Origin: Mesorhizobium carmichaelinearum
GTDB lineage: Bacteria; Pseudomonadota; Alphaproteobacteria; Rhizobiales; Rhizobiaceae
NCBI RefSeq assembly: GCF_900199455.1
Contig: NZ_FZQR01000002.1
Span: 434,001 to 498,000, forward strand
DNA length: 64,000 nt
Direction of reading: 5' to 3'
Positions 36,735 through 45,584 of the stretch are shown here, in pieces. Each line of letters opens with the position of its first letter. Positions within the stretch are counted from its first letter, which is position 1. The notes beneath the pieces were generated by a model, which saw only the letters and a list, made by a program, of their open reading frames with translations, searched no databases and had not been told where the DNA came from. The position numbers were made by a program, and so were the translations under genes.

Positions 36735-38051
36735 ATGACCTACGCTAGCGGTAGCAGATCCAGTATTCGTGGCGTGTCTCGGCGCCAGTTCATTGCCACC
36801 TCGATTGCCGGCGGCGCCGCGCTCGCGCTGGGCGGCAAGAGCGCCTTCGCGCAGGCAGGCGATACGCTCAAGGTCGGCTTTGTCAGTCCGCGCACCGGGC
36901 CGCTGGCCGGCTTCGGCCAGACCGACGGCTATGTGCTCGATCTTGCCCGCAAGGCGCTGGCCGGCGGCCTTGAGATCGGCGGCAAGAAATACAGTGTGGA
37001 AATCCTCGATCAGGATACGCAATCGGATCCCTCCCGCGCCGGCCAGCTCGCCAAGGACCTGATCAACAACCAGGCCATCGACCTGATGCTGGCGGTGTCG
37101 ACGCCCGAAGTGATCAATCCGGTGGCCGATGCCTGCGAGGCCGCCGGCGTGCCGTGCCTGTCGACCGTCATGCCCTGGGAAGCATGGTATTTCGGCCGTG
37201 GTGCCAAGCCCGGCGCGCCCTCGCCGTTCAAATGGACCTATCATTTCGGCTTCGGCGTCGGCGAGTTCTTCAAGACCTACATCTCGCAATGGAACCTGAT
37301 CGAGACCAACAAGAAGGTCGGCGTCATGTATCCCAACGACGCCGACGGCAACGCCATCCGCGCCAATCTGGCGCCGCTCTTGGCCAAGCAAGGTTTTACT
37401 ATTGTCGATCCCGGTGCCTATGAAACCGGCACCACCGACTATTCCTCGCAGATCGCGCTGTTCAAGCAGGAAGGCGTCGAGATCTTCAACTCCTTCCCGA
37501 TCCCGCCCGATTTCGCCGCCTTCTGGCGCCAGGCGGCGCAGCAGGGCCTGATCAAGCAGATCAAGATCGCGCAGGTCGCCAAGACCGGGCTGTTCCCGTC
37601 CGATATCGAGGCGCTCGGCGATCTCGGCATGAAGATTTCCAGCGCCGCCTACTGGCACAAGGCCTTCCCCTACAAGTCGCCGCTGACCGGCGTTTCGGGA
37701 ACCGAGCTCGCCGACGGCTACGAGGCGGCGAGCGGCAAGCAATGGACGCAGCAGCTCGGCGCGTCGATGTCGCTGCTCGACGCGGGCTTCGAGGCGCTGA
37801 AGGCAAGCACCAACGCCAAGGACAAGGCGGCGGTGGCCAAGGCGCTGAGCACGCTCAAGACCGAGACGATGATCGGCAAGGTCGACTTCACCAGCGGACC
37901 GGTCGCCAATGTCTCGCCCGGCCCGATCATCGGCACGCAGTGGGTCGCCGCCAAGGAAGGCAGCAAATTCCCGCTCGACTATGTGGTGACCGAGAACGCC
38001 ACCGACCCGAAAGTGCCTGTCGAAGCCAAGCTTCTTCCTTACAACGGTTGA
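36735..38051 (+). CDS. pcaM: Protocatechuate-type ABC transporter substrate-binding protein
   Basis: A 438-residue Peripla_BP_6 binding protein. The N-terminus has a twin-arginine motif (SRRQFIATSIAGGAALALG, residues 14-32), so export is probably by Tat rather than Sec, with cleavage near AFA-QAGD. The mature protein opens TLKVGFVSPRTGPLAGFGQ. The ATG at 36735 follows GGGAGG; the upstream in-frame ATG at 36654 lies inside the operator. In Sinorhizobium a PcaQ-controlled importer of protocatechuate (PcaMNVWX) has this composition. The matching PcaQ site makes protocatechuate or a related aromatic acid the most probable cargo. The gene name rests on that analogy. Confidence 0.85.
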   Translation: MTYASGSRSSIRGVSRRQFIATSIAGGAALALGGKSAFAQAGDTLKVGFVSPRTGPLAGFGQTDGYVLDLARKALAGGLEIGGKKYSVEILDQDTQSDPSRAGQLAKDLINNQAIDLMLAVSTPEVINPVADACEAAGVPCLSTVMPWEAWYFGRGAKPGAPSPFKWTYHFGFGVGEFFKTYISQWNLIETNKKVGVMYPNDADGNAIRANLAPLLAKQGFTIVDPGAYETGTTDYSSQIALFKQEGVEIFNSFPIPPDFAAFWRQAAQQGLIKQIKIAQVAKTGLFPSDIEALGDLGMKISSAAYWHKAFPYKSPLTGVSGTELADGYEAASGKQWTQQLGASMSLLDAGFEALKASTNAKDKAAVAKALSTLKTETMIGKVDFTSGPVANVSPGPIIGTQWVAAKEGSKFPLDYVVTENATDPKVPVEAKLLPYNG

Positions 38052-38075
38052 TGGGCCGCTGACGAGGATCGCCTG

Positions 38076-38816
38076 GTGACCCATCCGCAACAACAGGCTG
38101 TTCTCGCTGCCGCCGGCATCCACAAGCGCTTCGGCGCGCTTGTGGTGCTGGATGCGGTCGACTTCGCCATGGCCGCCGACGAGGCGGTCGGCATTGTCGG
38201 CCCGAACGGCGCCGGTAAGACCACGCTGCTCAGCGTGCTTTCAGGCGCCTTTCCGCCGAGTGCGGGCACGGTCAGCTTCAAAGGGGGCGATGTGACGGCG
38301 CTACCGGCGACGCAGCGCTGCCGGCTCGGCCTGGTGCGTACGCACCAGGTGCCAAAACCATTCAGCGGCATGACCACTTTCGAGAATGTCTTCGTCGCCG
38401 CCTCGCATGGGGCCGGCCTCGGCCGCGACGAGGCCTATGAGGAGGCGCTCGGTTCGCTCAAGCTGTGCGGCATGCTGGGTGTTGCCAACCGCCGCGCCGA
38501 GACGCTCGGCCTGCTCGACCGCAAGCGGCTGGAACTGGCACGCGCGCTGGCGGCAAGGCCGACGCTGCTTTTGCTGGACGAGATCGGCGGCGGGCTGACC
38601 GATGGCGAAGCCGGTGAGCTTGTCGACACGATCAAGGAATTGCGCCGGCGCAAGATCGGCATCGTCTGGATCGAACACATCGTCCACATTTTGCTGCAGG
38701 TGGCCGAGCGGCTGATCTGCATGGATGCGGGAAAAATCATCGCCGACGGCGAGCCGCAAGCCGTGATGGCCGACCCGGAGGTCGTGCGCGCCTATCTCGG
38801 CGGAGGCCCGAAATGA
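38076..38816 (+). CDS. ABC transporter ATPase, LivG type (protocatechuate importer)
   Basis: A 246-residue ATPase. Walker A is GPNGAGKTT near residue 46. The signature region is degenerate: where LSGGQ is expected it reads AETLGLLDRKRLELARAL near 145. Walker B is TLLLLDEIGGGLTD near 167, with IGGG where most have PAAG. LivG-family ATPases often carry relaxed signatures, but this one is further from consensus than the other ATPases in the window. The start is a GTG at 38076, 24 bases after the binding-protein stop, with GAGG upstream. By analogy it is one of the PcaN/V/W/X components; I do not assign which. Confidence 0.88.
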   Translation: MTHPQQQAVLAAAGIHKRFGALVVLDAVDFAMAADEAVGIVGPNGAGKTTLLSVLSGAFPPSAGTVSFKGGDVTALPATQRCRLGLVRTHQVPKPFSGMTTFENVFVAASHGAGLGRDEAYEEALGSLKLCGMLGVANRRAETLGLLDRKRLELARALAARPTLLLLDEIGGGLTDGEAGELVDTIKELRRRKIGIVWIEHIVHILLQVAERLICMDAGKIIADGEPQAVMADPEVVRAYLGGGPK

Positions 38817-39541
38817 GCCTGCTGTCGGTCGAGAACCTGGTTGTCCGCCACGGCCTCTTACAGGCGGTGCGCGGCGTGAGCTTCACGGTGCAGCGCGGCG
38901 AGACGCTGGCGCTGGTCGGCGCCAATGGCGCCGGCAAAACGACACTGCTCAGGGCGATCGCCGGCGCACACCAGCCGGCCGCTGGCCGCGTGCTGCTGGA
39001 TGGCGCCGATCTCACCAGCGTGCCGTCGCACAGACGCGTCGGCATGGGCATCGCGCTGGTGCCTGAGGGGCGAAAGCTGTTCGTGCAGATGACGGTCGAA
39101 GAAAACCTTCTGCTCGGCAAGACGGCCGGCCGGCCGGGCGACTGGAGCGTCGACAAGGTGCTGGAGATGTTCCCCAATCTGAAGCCGCGCCGCCATGCCA
39201 AGACGGGCCATCTCTCGGGCGGCGAGCAGCAGGCGACGGCGATCGGCCGCGCGCTGATGAGCAATCCGGACGTGCTTTTGCTCGACGAGGTTTCGCTCGG
39301 CCTGTCGCCGCTGATCGTCGATCGTGTCTATGCGGCCCTGCAAGGGTTGATCGTTTCCGGCACGACGATCATCCTCGTCGAACAGGACCTCAACCGCGCG
39401 CTGTCGGTCTCCAACCGAGTCATCTGCATGCTCGAAGGGCGCGTGGCGCTTGAAGGGCCGAGCAAAGCAGTTTCGCGCGACGATGTGACGAAAGCCTATT
39501 TCGGCCTGCACCGGAAAAGCCCCGGGAGCGTTCCGGCATGA
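38813..39541 (+). CDS. ABC transporter ATPase, LivF type (protocatechuate importer)
   Basis: A 242-residue ATPase. Walker A is GANGAGKTT near residue 37, the signature is LSGGEQQATAIGRAL near 134, and Walker B is VLLLDEVSLGLSP near 156, followed by the switch region IILVEQDLNRAL. VPEGRKLFVQMTVEENL near 83 is typical of LivF proteins. It overlaps the upstream ATPase gene by four bases (ATGA) and the downstream permease gene likewise. It pairs with the LivG-type ATPase to energise the PcaQ-controlled importer. Confidence 0.93.
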   Translation: MSLLSVENLVVRHGLLQAVRGVSFTVQRGETLALVGANGAGKTTLLRAIAGAHQPAAGRVLLDGADLTSVPSHRRVGMGIALVPEGRKLFVQMTVEENLLLGKTAGRPGDWSVDKVLEMFPNLKPRRHAKTGHLSGGEQQATAIGRALMSNPDVLLLDEVSLGLSPLIVDRVYAALQGLIVSGTTIILVEQDLNRALSVSNRVICMLEGRVALEGPSKAVSRDDVTKAYFGLHRKSPGSVPA

Positions 39542-40434
39542 GCAATCAGATCATCCAGGGCATTCTTCTCGGCGGCTACTATGCGCTGATCGCCTGCGGC
39601 CTGTCCTTCATGTTTTCGGTGATGCGCATCATCAACCTCGCCCATGGCAGTCTTGCCGTGTTCGCCGCCTTTGCGCTGTGGTGGCTGGCCTCGCGGTTCC
39701 ATATCTCGCCGTTCCTCGGCCTGCTCATCGTGCTACCTCTGATGGCGGCGATCGGCTGGGCGCTGCAGCGCTTCCTGCTCGAACGCAGCGCGCGCGGCGG
39801 TGCGCTGCTACCGATCCTGACCACGTTCGGCCTGGCGATCGTCATCGACAACATGCTGTTCGAGCAGTTCGGCGCCGATACGCGTTCGCTGGCGCCCTAT
39901 ATCGGCAGCCTGTCCTACGATTCCTGGGAATGGCCGGGCAGCATCTATGTCGGCAAGCTCGCGGTGATCATGTTTGCCACCGCCGTGATCCTGCTTGGCG
40001 GGCTGCAGCTTTTCCTCACCCGCACCAGGCTAGGCCGCTCCATCCGCGCCACTTCGGAGGATCCGGACACCGCCGGTCTCGTCGGCGTCGATGCGCGCCG
40101 CGCCAACGCCATTGCGGCTGCAATAGCCATGGTCACGGTCGGTCTTGCCGGCGCCTTCCTCGGCATGCGCGCCACCTTCGATCCTTATGCCGGCGCGCCG
40201 CAATTGCTGTTCGCCTTCGAGGCCGCGGTCATCGGTGGCGCCGGTTCGCTGTGGGGCACGTTGATCGGTGGCATCGTGCTGGCGCTTGCGCAGACGCTTG
40301 GTGCGCAGGTGCATCCGCAGGGATTTCTGATCGGCGGCCATGCCGTGTTCCTTGTCGTGCTGTTCGTGCGGCTTTCGACATCCGGCCTCGGCCTGCGCGG
40401 CCTGTTGCGCCTGCCTTCGCGGAGCGCGCCATGA
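39538..40434 (+). CDS. ABC permease, LivH family (protocatechuate importer)
   Basis: A 298-residue polytopic membrane protein of the LivH family. It begins MSNQIIQGILLGGYYALIAC and shows the conserved FSVMRIINLAHGSLAVFAA near residue 22, RAVSEDPDTA-like IRATSEDPDTAGLVGVDARR near 165, and GGAGSLWGTLIGGIVLALAQ near 234. Eight hydrophobic segments are visible. ATGA overlaps couple it to the ATPase upstream and the LivM-type permease downstream. Confidence 0.92.
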   Translation: MSNQIIQGILLGGYYALIACGLSFMFSVMRIINLAHGSLAVFAAFALWWLASRFHISPFLGLLIVLPLMAAIGWALQRFLLERSARGGALLPILTTFGLAIVIDNMLFEQFGADTRSLAPYIGSLSYDSWEWPGSIYVGKLAVIMFATAVILLGGLQLFLTRTRLGRSIRATSEDPDTAGLVGVDARRANAIAAAIAMVTVGLAGAFLGMRATFDPYAGAPQLLFAFEAAVIGGAGSLWGTLIGGIVLALAQTLGAQVHPQGFLIGGHAVFLVVLFVRLSTSGLGLRGLLRLPSRSAP

Positions 40435-41498
40435 GTGCGGCCTCTACCTCGCCGGTTATCGAGCGCGGCACGACGACGTCGCGAATCGCGGCGATTGCGG
40501 TCGCTGTCATCATCGCGCTGCTCGCGATCGCGCCGCAATTCCTCTCGGCCGGCGCCGTCGACCGCATGACGGCGCTGTTCATCTATGTGATCCTGGCGGC
40601 GATGTGGAACGCGCTGGCCGGCTTCGGCGGCCTGGTCTCGGTCGGCCAGCAGGTGTTCTTCGGGCTCGGCGCCTATTTCGCCATCCGGCTGGCCGATGCC
40701 GGCCTCAACCCTTTCGCTTCGCTTTTCGTTTCGGCTGTCATTGTCGGCCTGGTTTCCTGGCCGCTCTCGCTGTTCATGCTGCGGCTGAGGAATGGCGAGT
40801 TCGCCATCGGCATGTGGGTGATCGCGGCGCTGACGCATCTCCTGGTCAATCTCGACCGGCTGGTGCAAGGCGAAACCGGTACGTCGCTGATCTCGCTCAA
40901 CGTCTACGATGCCGGCACCAGGCGGGCTGTTATCTACTGGCTGGCGCTGGCCTCGATGACCGCCCTGCTCGCCATCCTGTTCGGCCTGCTGCGCGGCAGC
41001 ACCGGTGCTGCCATCCGCGCCATCCGCGACAATGAGGATGCCGCCGCCTCGGTTGGCGTGCGTGTCACCGGCACCAAGCGGCTTTTGTTCGTGCTTGCCG
41101 CCTTCGGCATCGGCATTGCCGGCGCGCTGTGGCTGGCGACCTCCATCACCTTCCAGCCGAAAACCTACTTCAACGTGCAGTGGACCGCCTACATGATCTT
41201 CATGGTGCTGGTCGGCGGCATCGGCACGTTCGAGGGCGCCATTCTGGGCGCGCTGGTGTTCTTCCTCATCGAGACCTGGTTCGGCGGCACCGGCGTCTGG
41301 TACCTGGTCGGCCTTGGCGCCACCGCGGTGCTGTTCTCGCTTTTCCTGCCGCGCGGCCTGTGGGGGACGGTCGAGGAGCGTTTTGGGCTGCGCCTGCTGC
41401 CGGTCGGCTACCGTGTCAGGCTTCCGGGGAATGCTCCAGCCGATGAAGGAACTGCACCCTCGCTGGAGCGAACCACACTTGATCAGGAGAAGGCATGA
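40431..41498 (+). CDS. ABC permease, LivM family (protocatechuate importer)
   Basis: A 355-residue membrane protein of the LivM family. The ATG at 40431 (MSAASTSPVIER) overlaps the upstream permease gene by four bases; the open frame extends upstream, but that part runs antiphase through the LivH gene. Family stretches are AALWNALAGFGGLVS-like MWNALAGFGGLVSVGQQVF near 60, AIRDNEDAAASVGVRV near 190, and VGGIGTFEGAILGALVFF near 260. A hydrophilic C-terminal tail of about 30 residues ends the protein. Its stop overlaps the start of the SDR gene. Confidence 0.92.
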   Translation: MSAASTSPVIERGTTTSRIAAIAVAVIIALLAIAPQFLSAGAVDRMTALFIYVILAAMWNALAGFGGLVSVGQQVFFGLGAYFAIRLADAGLNPFASLFVSAVIVGLVSWPLSLFMLRLRNGEFAIGMWVIAALTHLLVNLDRLVQGETGTSLISLNVYDAGTRRAVIYWLALASMTALLAILFGLLRGSTGAAIRAIRDNEDAAASVGVRVTGTKRLLFVLAAFGIGIAGALWLATSITFQPKTYFNVQWTAYMIFMVLVGGIGTFEGAILGALVFFLIETWFGGTGVWYLVGLGATAVLFSLFLPRGLWGTVEERFGLRLLPVGYRVRLPGNAPADEGTAPSLERTTLDQEKA

Positions 41499-42286
41499 CC
41501 ATGCTTTTCGGCAAGACGATCCTCATCACCGGTGTCGCCTCCGGCATCGGCGCGCGCACGGCGGAACTCGCCGGCCAACTTGGCGCCGATGTGATCGGCG
41601 TCGATGTGCGTGAGCCGGCCGCAGCGGCGGGCAGCTTCGTCAAGGCCGACATCTCGTCGAAGGCCGGTGTCGATGACCTCATCGCGCGCTTGCCGCAGCG
41701 CATCGATGCGCTCTGCAACGTCGCCGGGCTCTCCGGCAACACCGGTGCGGCAGCGACGCTGGCTGTCAATTTCTTTGGCCTCAGGGCGCTTTCGGAAGGC
41801 CTCGCGCCAAGGCTTCGCGAGGGCGGCGCCATCGTCAACGTCGCCTCGATCGCCGGCTATGGCTGGCGCGCCAATCTCAACCGCGCCGCCTCGATGGTCG
41901 GCATCGAGGGTTTTCCGGATGTCGCCAAGGTGGTCGAAGACCATGCGGTCAAGAACGAGGAAGGCTATCCCGTCTCCAAGGAACTGTTGCTGTTGTGGAC
42001 CTTTCGTGCCGCGCATCAGGACCTGTTCAAGAGCCGTGGCATCCGCGTCAATGCGGTGAGCCCCGGACCTGTCGAGACGCCGATCCTGAAACAGTTCCGG
42101 ACCGTGCTGGGTGACGCCCGGGTCGACAGCGACATTGCCAGGGTAGGACGGGCCGGCACGTCGGGCGACATCGCACCTGTCGTGCTGTTCCTGTGTTCGG
42201 ACGGCGCACGCTGGGTCAATGGCGCGAATGTGCCGGTCGACGGCGGCCTCGAAGCATCGATCAATGCCGAAGTGCTCGGCTTCTAA
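41495..42286 (+). CDS. SDR, coniferyl-alcohol dehydrogenase-like
   Basis: A 263-residue short-chain dehydrogenase. The NAD-binding TGVASGIGARTA is near residue 12. The catalytic Ser lies in NVASIAGYGW near 113 and the YxxxK pair in EEGYPVSKELLLLW near 155. The insertion of about 40 residues between Ser and Tyr (starting RAASMVGIEGF) is characteristic of coniferyl-alcohol dehydrogenases and 3-alpha-hydroxysteroid dehydrogenases. It probably oxidises a lignin-derived phenylpropenyl or benzyl alcohol to the aldehyde. It overlaps the importer's last permease gene by four bases, so it belongs to the PcaQ-promoter operon. Substrate is inferred. Confidence 0.85.
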   Translation: MTMLFGKTILITGVASGIGARTAELAGQLGADVIGVDVREPAAAAGSFVKADISSKAGVDDLIARLPQRIDALCNVAGLSGNTGAAATLAVNFFGLRALSEGLAPRLREGGAIVNVASIAGYGWRANLNRAASMVGIEGFPDVAKVVEDHAVKNEEGYPVSKELLLLWTFRAAHQDLFKSRGIRVNAVSPGPVETPILKQFRTVLGDARVDSDIARVGRAGTSGDIAPVVLFLCSDGARWVNGANVPVDGGLEASINAEVLGF

Positions 42287-42324
42287 TTCAATGAGGCGCT
42301 CCTGATGGAGCGAGGGAGACAATC

Positions 42325-43770
42325 ATGGATATCGGACTTCTGATCGACGGCGATAAAAGGGATGCGTCCGGTGCAGCCGCCTATGAGCGCATGGACCCGT
42401 TCACCGGCAAACTGGCAACGCGCGCCGCGGCGGCCGGCGTCGCCGACGCCAACGCCGCCGTCGAAGCCGCCGCAGCCGCCTTCACGACCTGGTCGAAGAC
42501 CGGGCCTGGCGAGCGCCGCGCCTTACTGTCCAAGGCGGCTGACGTCATGGCCTCCAAGGTCGGCGAGTTCACGAAATTGATGATGGAAGAGACGGGAGCC
42601 ACTGGTCCCTGGGCCGGCTTCAACGTCATGCTGGCGGCCAACATGCTGCGCGAGGCGGCGGCAATGACGACGCAGATCTCGGGGGAAATCATTCCCTCCG
42701 ACAAGCCGGGCACGCTGGCAATGGCGATCCGTCAACCGGCCGGCGTGTGCCTCGGCATCGCGCCGTGGAATGCGCCGGTCATTCTCGGCACCCGCGCCAT
42801 CGCCATGCCGATCGCCTGCGGCAACACCGTGGTGCTGAAGGCCTCGGAAATGTGCCCGGGCACACACCGGCTGATCGGCCAGGTGCTGGTCGAGGCCGGC
42901 CTGCCCAAGGGCGTCATCAATGTCGTCACCAATGACCCCAAGGATGCCGCTGGTATCGTGGAGGCGCTGGTCGCGCATCCCGCAGTCAAGCGCGTCAACT
43001 TCACCGGCTCGACCAAGGTCGGCCGGATCATCGCCGAACTCGCAGGGCGGCATCTGAAGCCAGCGCTGCTTGAACTCGGCGGCAAGGCGCCGCTGCTGGT
43101 GCTGGACGATGCCGACATCGATGCGGCGGTCAACGCGGCGACCTTCGGCGCCTTCATGCATCAGGGCCAGATCTGCATGTCGACCGAACGGCTGATCGTC
43201 GATGAAAAGGTCGCCGATGAATTCGTGACAAAGCTGGCGGCCCGGGCTTCCCAACTGCCGGCGGGTGATCCGCGCGGTCACGTCGTGCTGGGCTCGCTGA
43301 TCAGCAGCCAGGCGGCCGACAAGATGGAGGAGCTTGTCGCCGACGCCGTTGGCAAAGGGGCCAAGCTTGTCGCCGGCGGTAAGCGGACAGGGACAGTGGT
43401 GGAGGCAACGTTGCTCGACCACGTCACGCCGGCAATGCGCGTCTATTCGGAAGAATCCTTCGGGCCGGTCAAGCCGGTCATCCGTGTGAAGGGCGCGGAC
43501 GAGGCCGTGCGTGTCGCCAACGACACTGAATACGGCCTGTCGTCAGCCGTGTTCAGCCGCGATATCAAACGCGCCATGGCGGTCGCAGCGCGCATCGAAG
43601 CCGGCATCTGCCACATCAATGGCCCGACCGTCGGCGACGAGGCGCAAATGCCGTTCGGTGGCGTCAAGGGCTCGGGCTATGGCCGCTTCGGCGGCAAGGC
43701 CTCGATTGCCGAATTCACCGATCTGCGCTGGGTGACGATCGAGGATCCCGGCCAGCACTATCCGTTCTGA
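42325..43770 (+). CDS. Aldehyde dehydrogenase, vanillin/salicylaldehyde type
   Basis: A 481-residue NAD(P)-dependent aldehyde dehydrogenase. The catalytic Glu lies in LLELGGKAPLLVL near residue 250 and the catalytic Cys in HQGQICMSTERLIV near 284. KVGRIIAELAGRHLKP near 229 forms part of the cofactor pocket. The MHQGQICMSTER pattern is that of the vanillin, benzaldehyde and salicylaldehyde dehydrogenases. It would oxidise an aromatic aldehyde to the acid, which then feeds into 4-hydroxybenzoate or protocatechuate. A good ribosome-binding site (GAGGGAG) precedes the ATG. It is the last gene of the importer operon. Confidence 0.88.
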   Translation: MDIGLLIDGDKRDASGAAAYERMDPFTGKLATRAAAAGVADANAAVEAAAAAFTTWSKTGPGERRALLSKAADVMASKVGEFTKLMMEETGATGPWAGFNVMLAANMLREAAAMTTQISGEIIPSDKPGTLAMAIRQPAGVCLGIAPWNAPVILGTRAIAMPIACGNTVVLKASEMCPGTHRLIGQVLVEAGLPKGVINVVTNDPKDAAGIVEALVAHPAVKRVNFTGSTKVGRIIAELAGRHLKPALLELGGKAPLLVLDDADIDAAVNAATFGAFMHQGQICMSTERLIVDEKVADEFVTKLAARASQLPAGDPRGHVVLGSLISSQAADKMEELVADAVGKGAKLVAGGKRTGTVVEATLLDHVTPAMRVYSEESFGPVKPVIRVKGADEAVRVANDTEYGLSSAVFSRDIKRAMAVAARIEAGICHINGPTVGDEAQMPFGGVKGSGYGRFGGKASIAEFTDLRWVTIEDPGQHYPF

Positions 43771-43775
43771 GCCGG

Positions 43776-43802
43776 CCTCGCTTTGGGCAACCGATAGCGA
43801 GG
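43776..43802. terminator. Stem-loop between convergent genes
   Basis: CCTCGCT (43776-43782) and AGCGAGG (43796-43802) pair perfectly around a 13-base loop. It fills the 34-base gap between the aldehyde dehydrogenase and the convergent epimerase, so it may terminate both transcripts. No clear T-run on either side. Confidence 0.45.
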
Positions 43803-43804
43803 GA

Positions 43805-44731
43805 TCAAACAGCCAGTGACGGCGTAAACCGAACACTGGCGGATCGCATCAGACCGGGCGCCAGTACGATGCAACCGGTGTCGATGCGGCCGCCCGTGTG
43901 GTTGAAGGCATCCGTGATGTTGCTGACCGGCTCGGCGCAAAAGAACGGCTCGCCTGGCGGCGTGTAGAGGACGAGGAAATCGAGCGGTGCTTCGGCCTCG
44001 ATGTCCAGCTGCCGTCCGTGTTCGGGCCAGGAGATCCGAGCGCGGCGTTCCCATCCGGTGAAAACCGTGTCGAAATCCACTTCCGATACGTCAAAACCGA
44101 TGGACGGGTCGGCTCCTACAGGCGGCAGGACATGCCTGACGGGCAGGACCTCCGTATCGGTTTCCCACATGCCGGATACCGGCGCCTGTACATGCGTCCA
44201 TGGCGTCGACGGGAAATAGGGATGGAGGCCGAAGCCAGCCGGCATCGGCGCGTCCGACAGGTTGCGCACTGTTATGGTGATGCAAAGCCTGCCATCGGCC
44301 AGCGTGATCTCTTGCTCGGCCTCGTAGCTCCATGGCCAGGAATCGGCGGTGTGGCGATAGCGCAGGACGATCGTGCTGGTTTCATGCCTCACGACCGTCC
44401 AGGGCCGGCGCCAGCCATGACCATGCTCATGATGTGGATCGTCGGCAGTCGTCGGAAGCTGGATGGTGCGCCCGGCGAACTCGAAGCAGCCGCCCCTTAT
44501 GCGATTGGAATAGGGAACGAGCGGGAAGCAGGCCATGGCGCCGGCATCGCGCCCGCTGATCGCCGCCGGATCCGCCGGGCGCAGCCAATCCACGGCAGCG
44601 CCATTGTGCCACCAGCGATACGACGCCAGCGCTCCGCCGGCGGCCGGCGCAATGTCGACAGTCGCAATGCCGTCGCTGATCGAAATCAGCTGCGTGTGCT
44701 GCGCGGCAACGGCAGCGAAATTCTTTGTCAT
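43805..44731 (-). CDS. Aldose 1-epimerase (galactose mutarotase family)
   Basis: A 308-residue aldose-1-epimerase-fold protein. Substrate-binding and catalytic residues are visible: EHGHGWRRPWTV near residue 92, the catalytic His in GFGLHPYFPS near 157, and the catalytic Glu in FFCAEPVSNI near 272. It interconverts alpha and beta anomers of an aldose, or acts on a related sugar. The start ATG at 44729-44731 (MTKNFAAVAAQHT) is used in place of a TTG nine codons upstream. It is divergent from the GntR regulator, 52 bases away, and so is probably part of the same sugar-acid regulon. Confidence 0.88.
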   Translation of the reverse strand: MTKNFAAVAAQHTQLISISDGIATVDIAPAAGGALASYRWWHNGAAVDWLRPADPAAISGRDAGAMACFPLVPYSNRIRGGCFEFAGRTIQLPTTADDPHHEHGHGWRRPWTVVRHETSTIVLRYRHTADSWPWSYEAEQEITLADGRLCITITVRNLSDAPMPAGFGLHPYFPSTPWTHVQAPVSGMWETDTEVLPVRHVLPPVGADPSIGFDVSEVDFDTVFTGWERRARISWPEHGRQLDIEAEAPLDFLVLYTPPGEPFFCAEPVSNITDAFNHTGGRIDTGCIVLAPGLMRSASVRFTPSLAV

Positions 44732-44783
44732 CGGCGCTCCGCCGTCCCTTGACTCCAATCGCCACGGCTATAAGACATATCAT
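44732..44783. promoter_or_regulatory. Divergent promoter of mutarotase and GntR-dehydratase operon
   Basis: Only 52 bases separate the two start codons, so the promoters must overlap. The AT-rich right end contains ACATATCATATGAA, with TCATATGA (44780-44787) a perfect palindrome that includes the ATG of the regulator. Autoregulation by the adjacent GntR protein is plausible but unproven. Confidence 0.4.
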
Positions 44784-45584
44784 ATGAATAGTATGAAGAA
44801 TAAGAAATCTTTCATCACGGCGCGCACGTCACGGGTTGCCGTGGCCGTTTCCAGTGGCTCCACCGCACTGCACGCAACGGTCGTCGAGCAGATCGGCCTG
44901 CGCATCGTGCAGGGCGACTTCCTGCCCGGCGAGGCCCTGCCCAATGCTGACGATTCCAGCGAGATGCTGGGGGTCAGCCGCACGGTGCTGCGCGAGGCGA
45001 TCAAGGTGCTGGCCGGCAAGGGGCTGGTCGAATCGCGGCCGAAGACCGGCACACGGGTGCGCCCACGCGCCGACTGGAATTTCCTCGATCCGGACGTGCT
45101 GTCGTGGCGCTACGCCCGCGGCGTCAGCGCCGACGATGTCCGGGCGCTGTTCGAATTGCGCCGTGCCATCGAGCCGATGTCTGCAGCACTTGCCGCTCAG
45201 CGCGCCACACCCGCACAGATCGCCGAGATCCATGCGGCACTCGCCGAAATGGAAGCGGTGAGCGATGATGGCGACCGCTTCGCCAAGCCCGATCTGGTGT
45301 TCCACCAGACCATCCTGCGCATGACCGGCAACGAGCTGATCGGCTCGCTGGCGGCACTGGTCGAAACCGCACTGGTGATGAGCTTTCGCCTCTCCAACGA
45401 CAATCCGGAAGGCCAGCGCCACTCCTTGCCACTGCATCGCGAGGTGGCCGAGAAGATCGCCGCCGGCGACGCCGCTGGCGCACAAAAAGCACTGCTGGTG
45501 CTCATCGACAACGCCGAGGACGACGTGCGTCGCAGCGTCGAGAACCGCAACGAGCGCCGCCAGGATCGGGAACAGACATCGTGA
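44784..45584 (+). CDS. GntR family (FadR/FCD) transcriptional regulator
   Basis: A 266-residue regulator with a 30-residue basic N-terminal extension. The winged helix then follows: ATVVEQIGLRIVQGDFLPGE, then SEMLGVSRTVLREAIKVLAG, then the wing SRPKTGTRVRPR. The FCD effector domain has DLVFHQTILRMTGNEL near 172 and LPLHREVAEKIAAGD near 213, the regions that supply the metal-binding Asp and His. Many dehydratase operons for aldonic acids carry such a regulator. The start could be 44784 or 44793; neither has a strong ribosome-binding site. Its stop overlaps the GTG of the dehydratase gene by four bases. Confidence 0.9.
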   Translation: MNSMKNKKSFITARTSRVAVAVSSGSTALHATVVEQIGLRIVQGDFLPGEALPNADDSSEMLGVSRTVLREAIKVLAGKGLVESRPKTGTRVRPRADWNFLDPDVLSWRYARGVSADDVRALFELRRAIEPMSAALAAQRATPAQIAEIHAALAEMEAVSDDGDRFAKPDLVFHQTILRMTGNELIGSLAALVETALVMSFRLSNDNPEGQRHSLPLHREVAEKIAAGDAAGAQKALLVLIDNAEDDVRRSVENRNERRQDREQTS

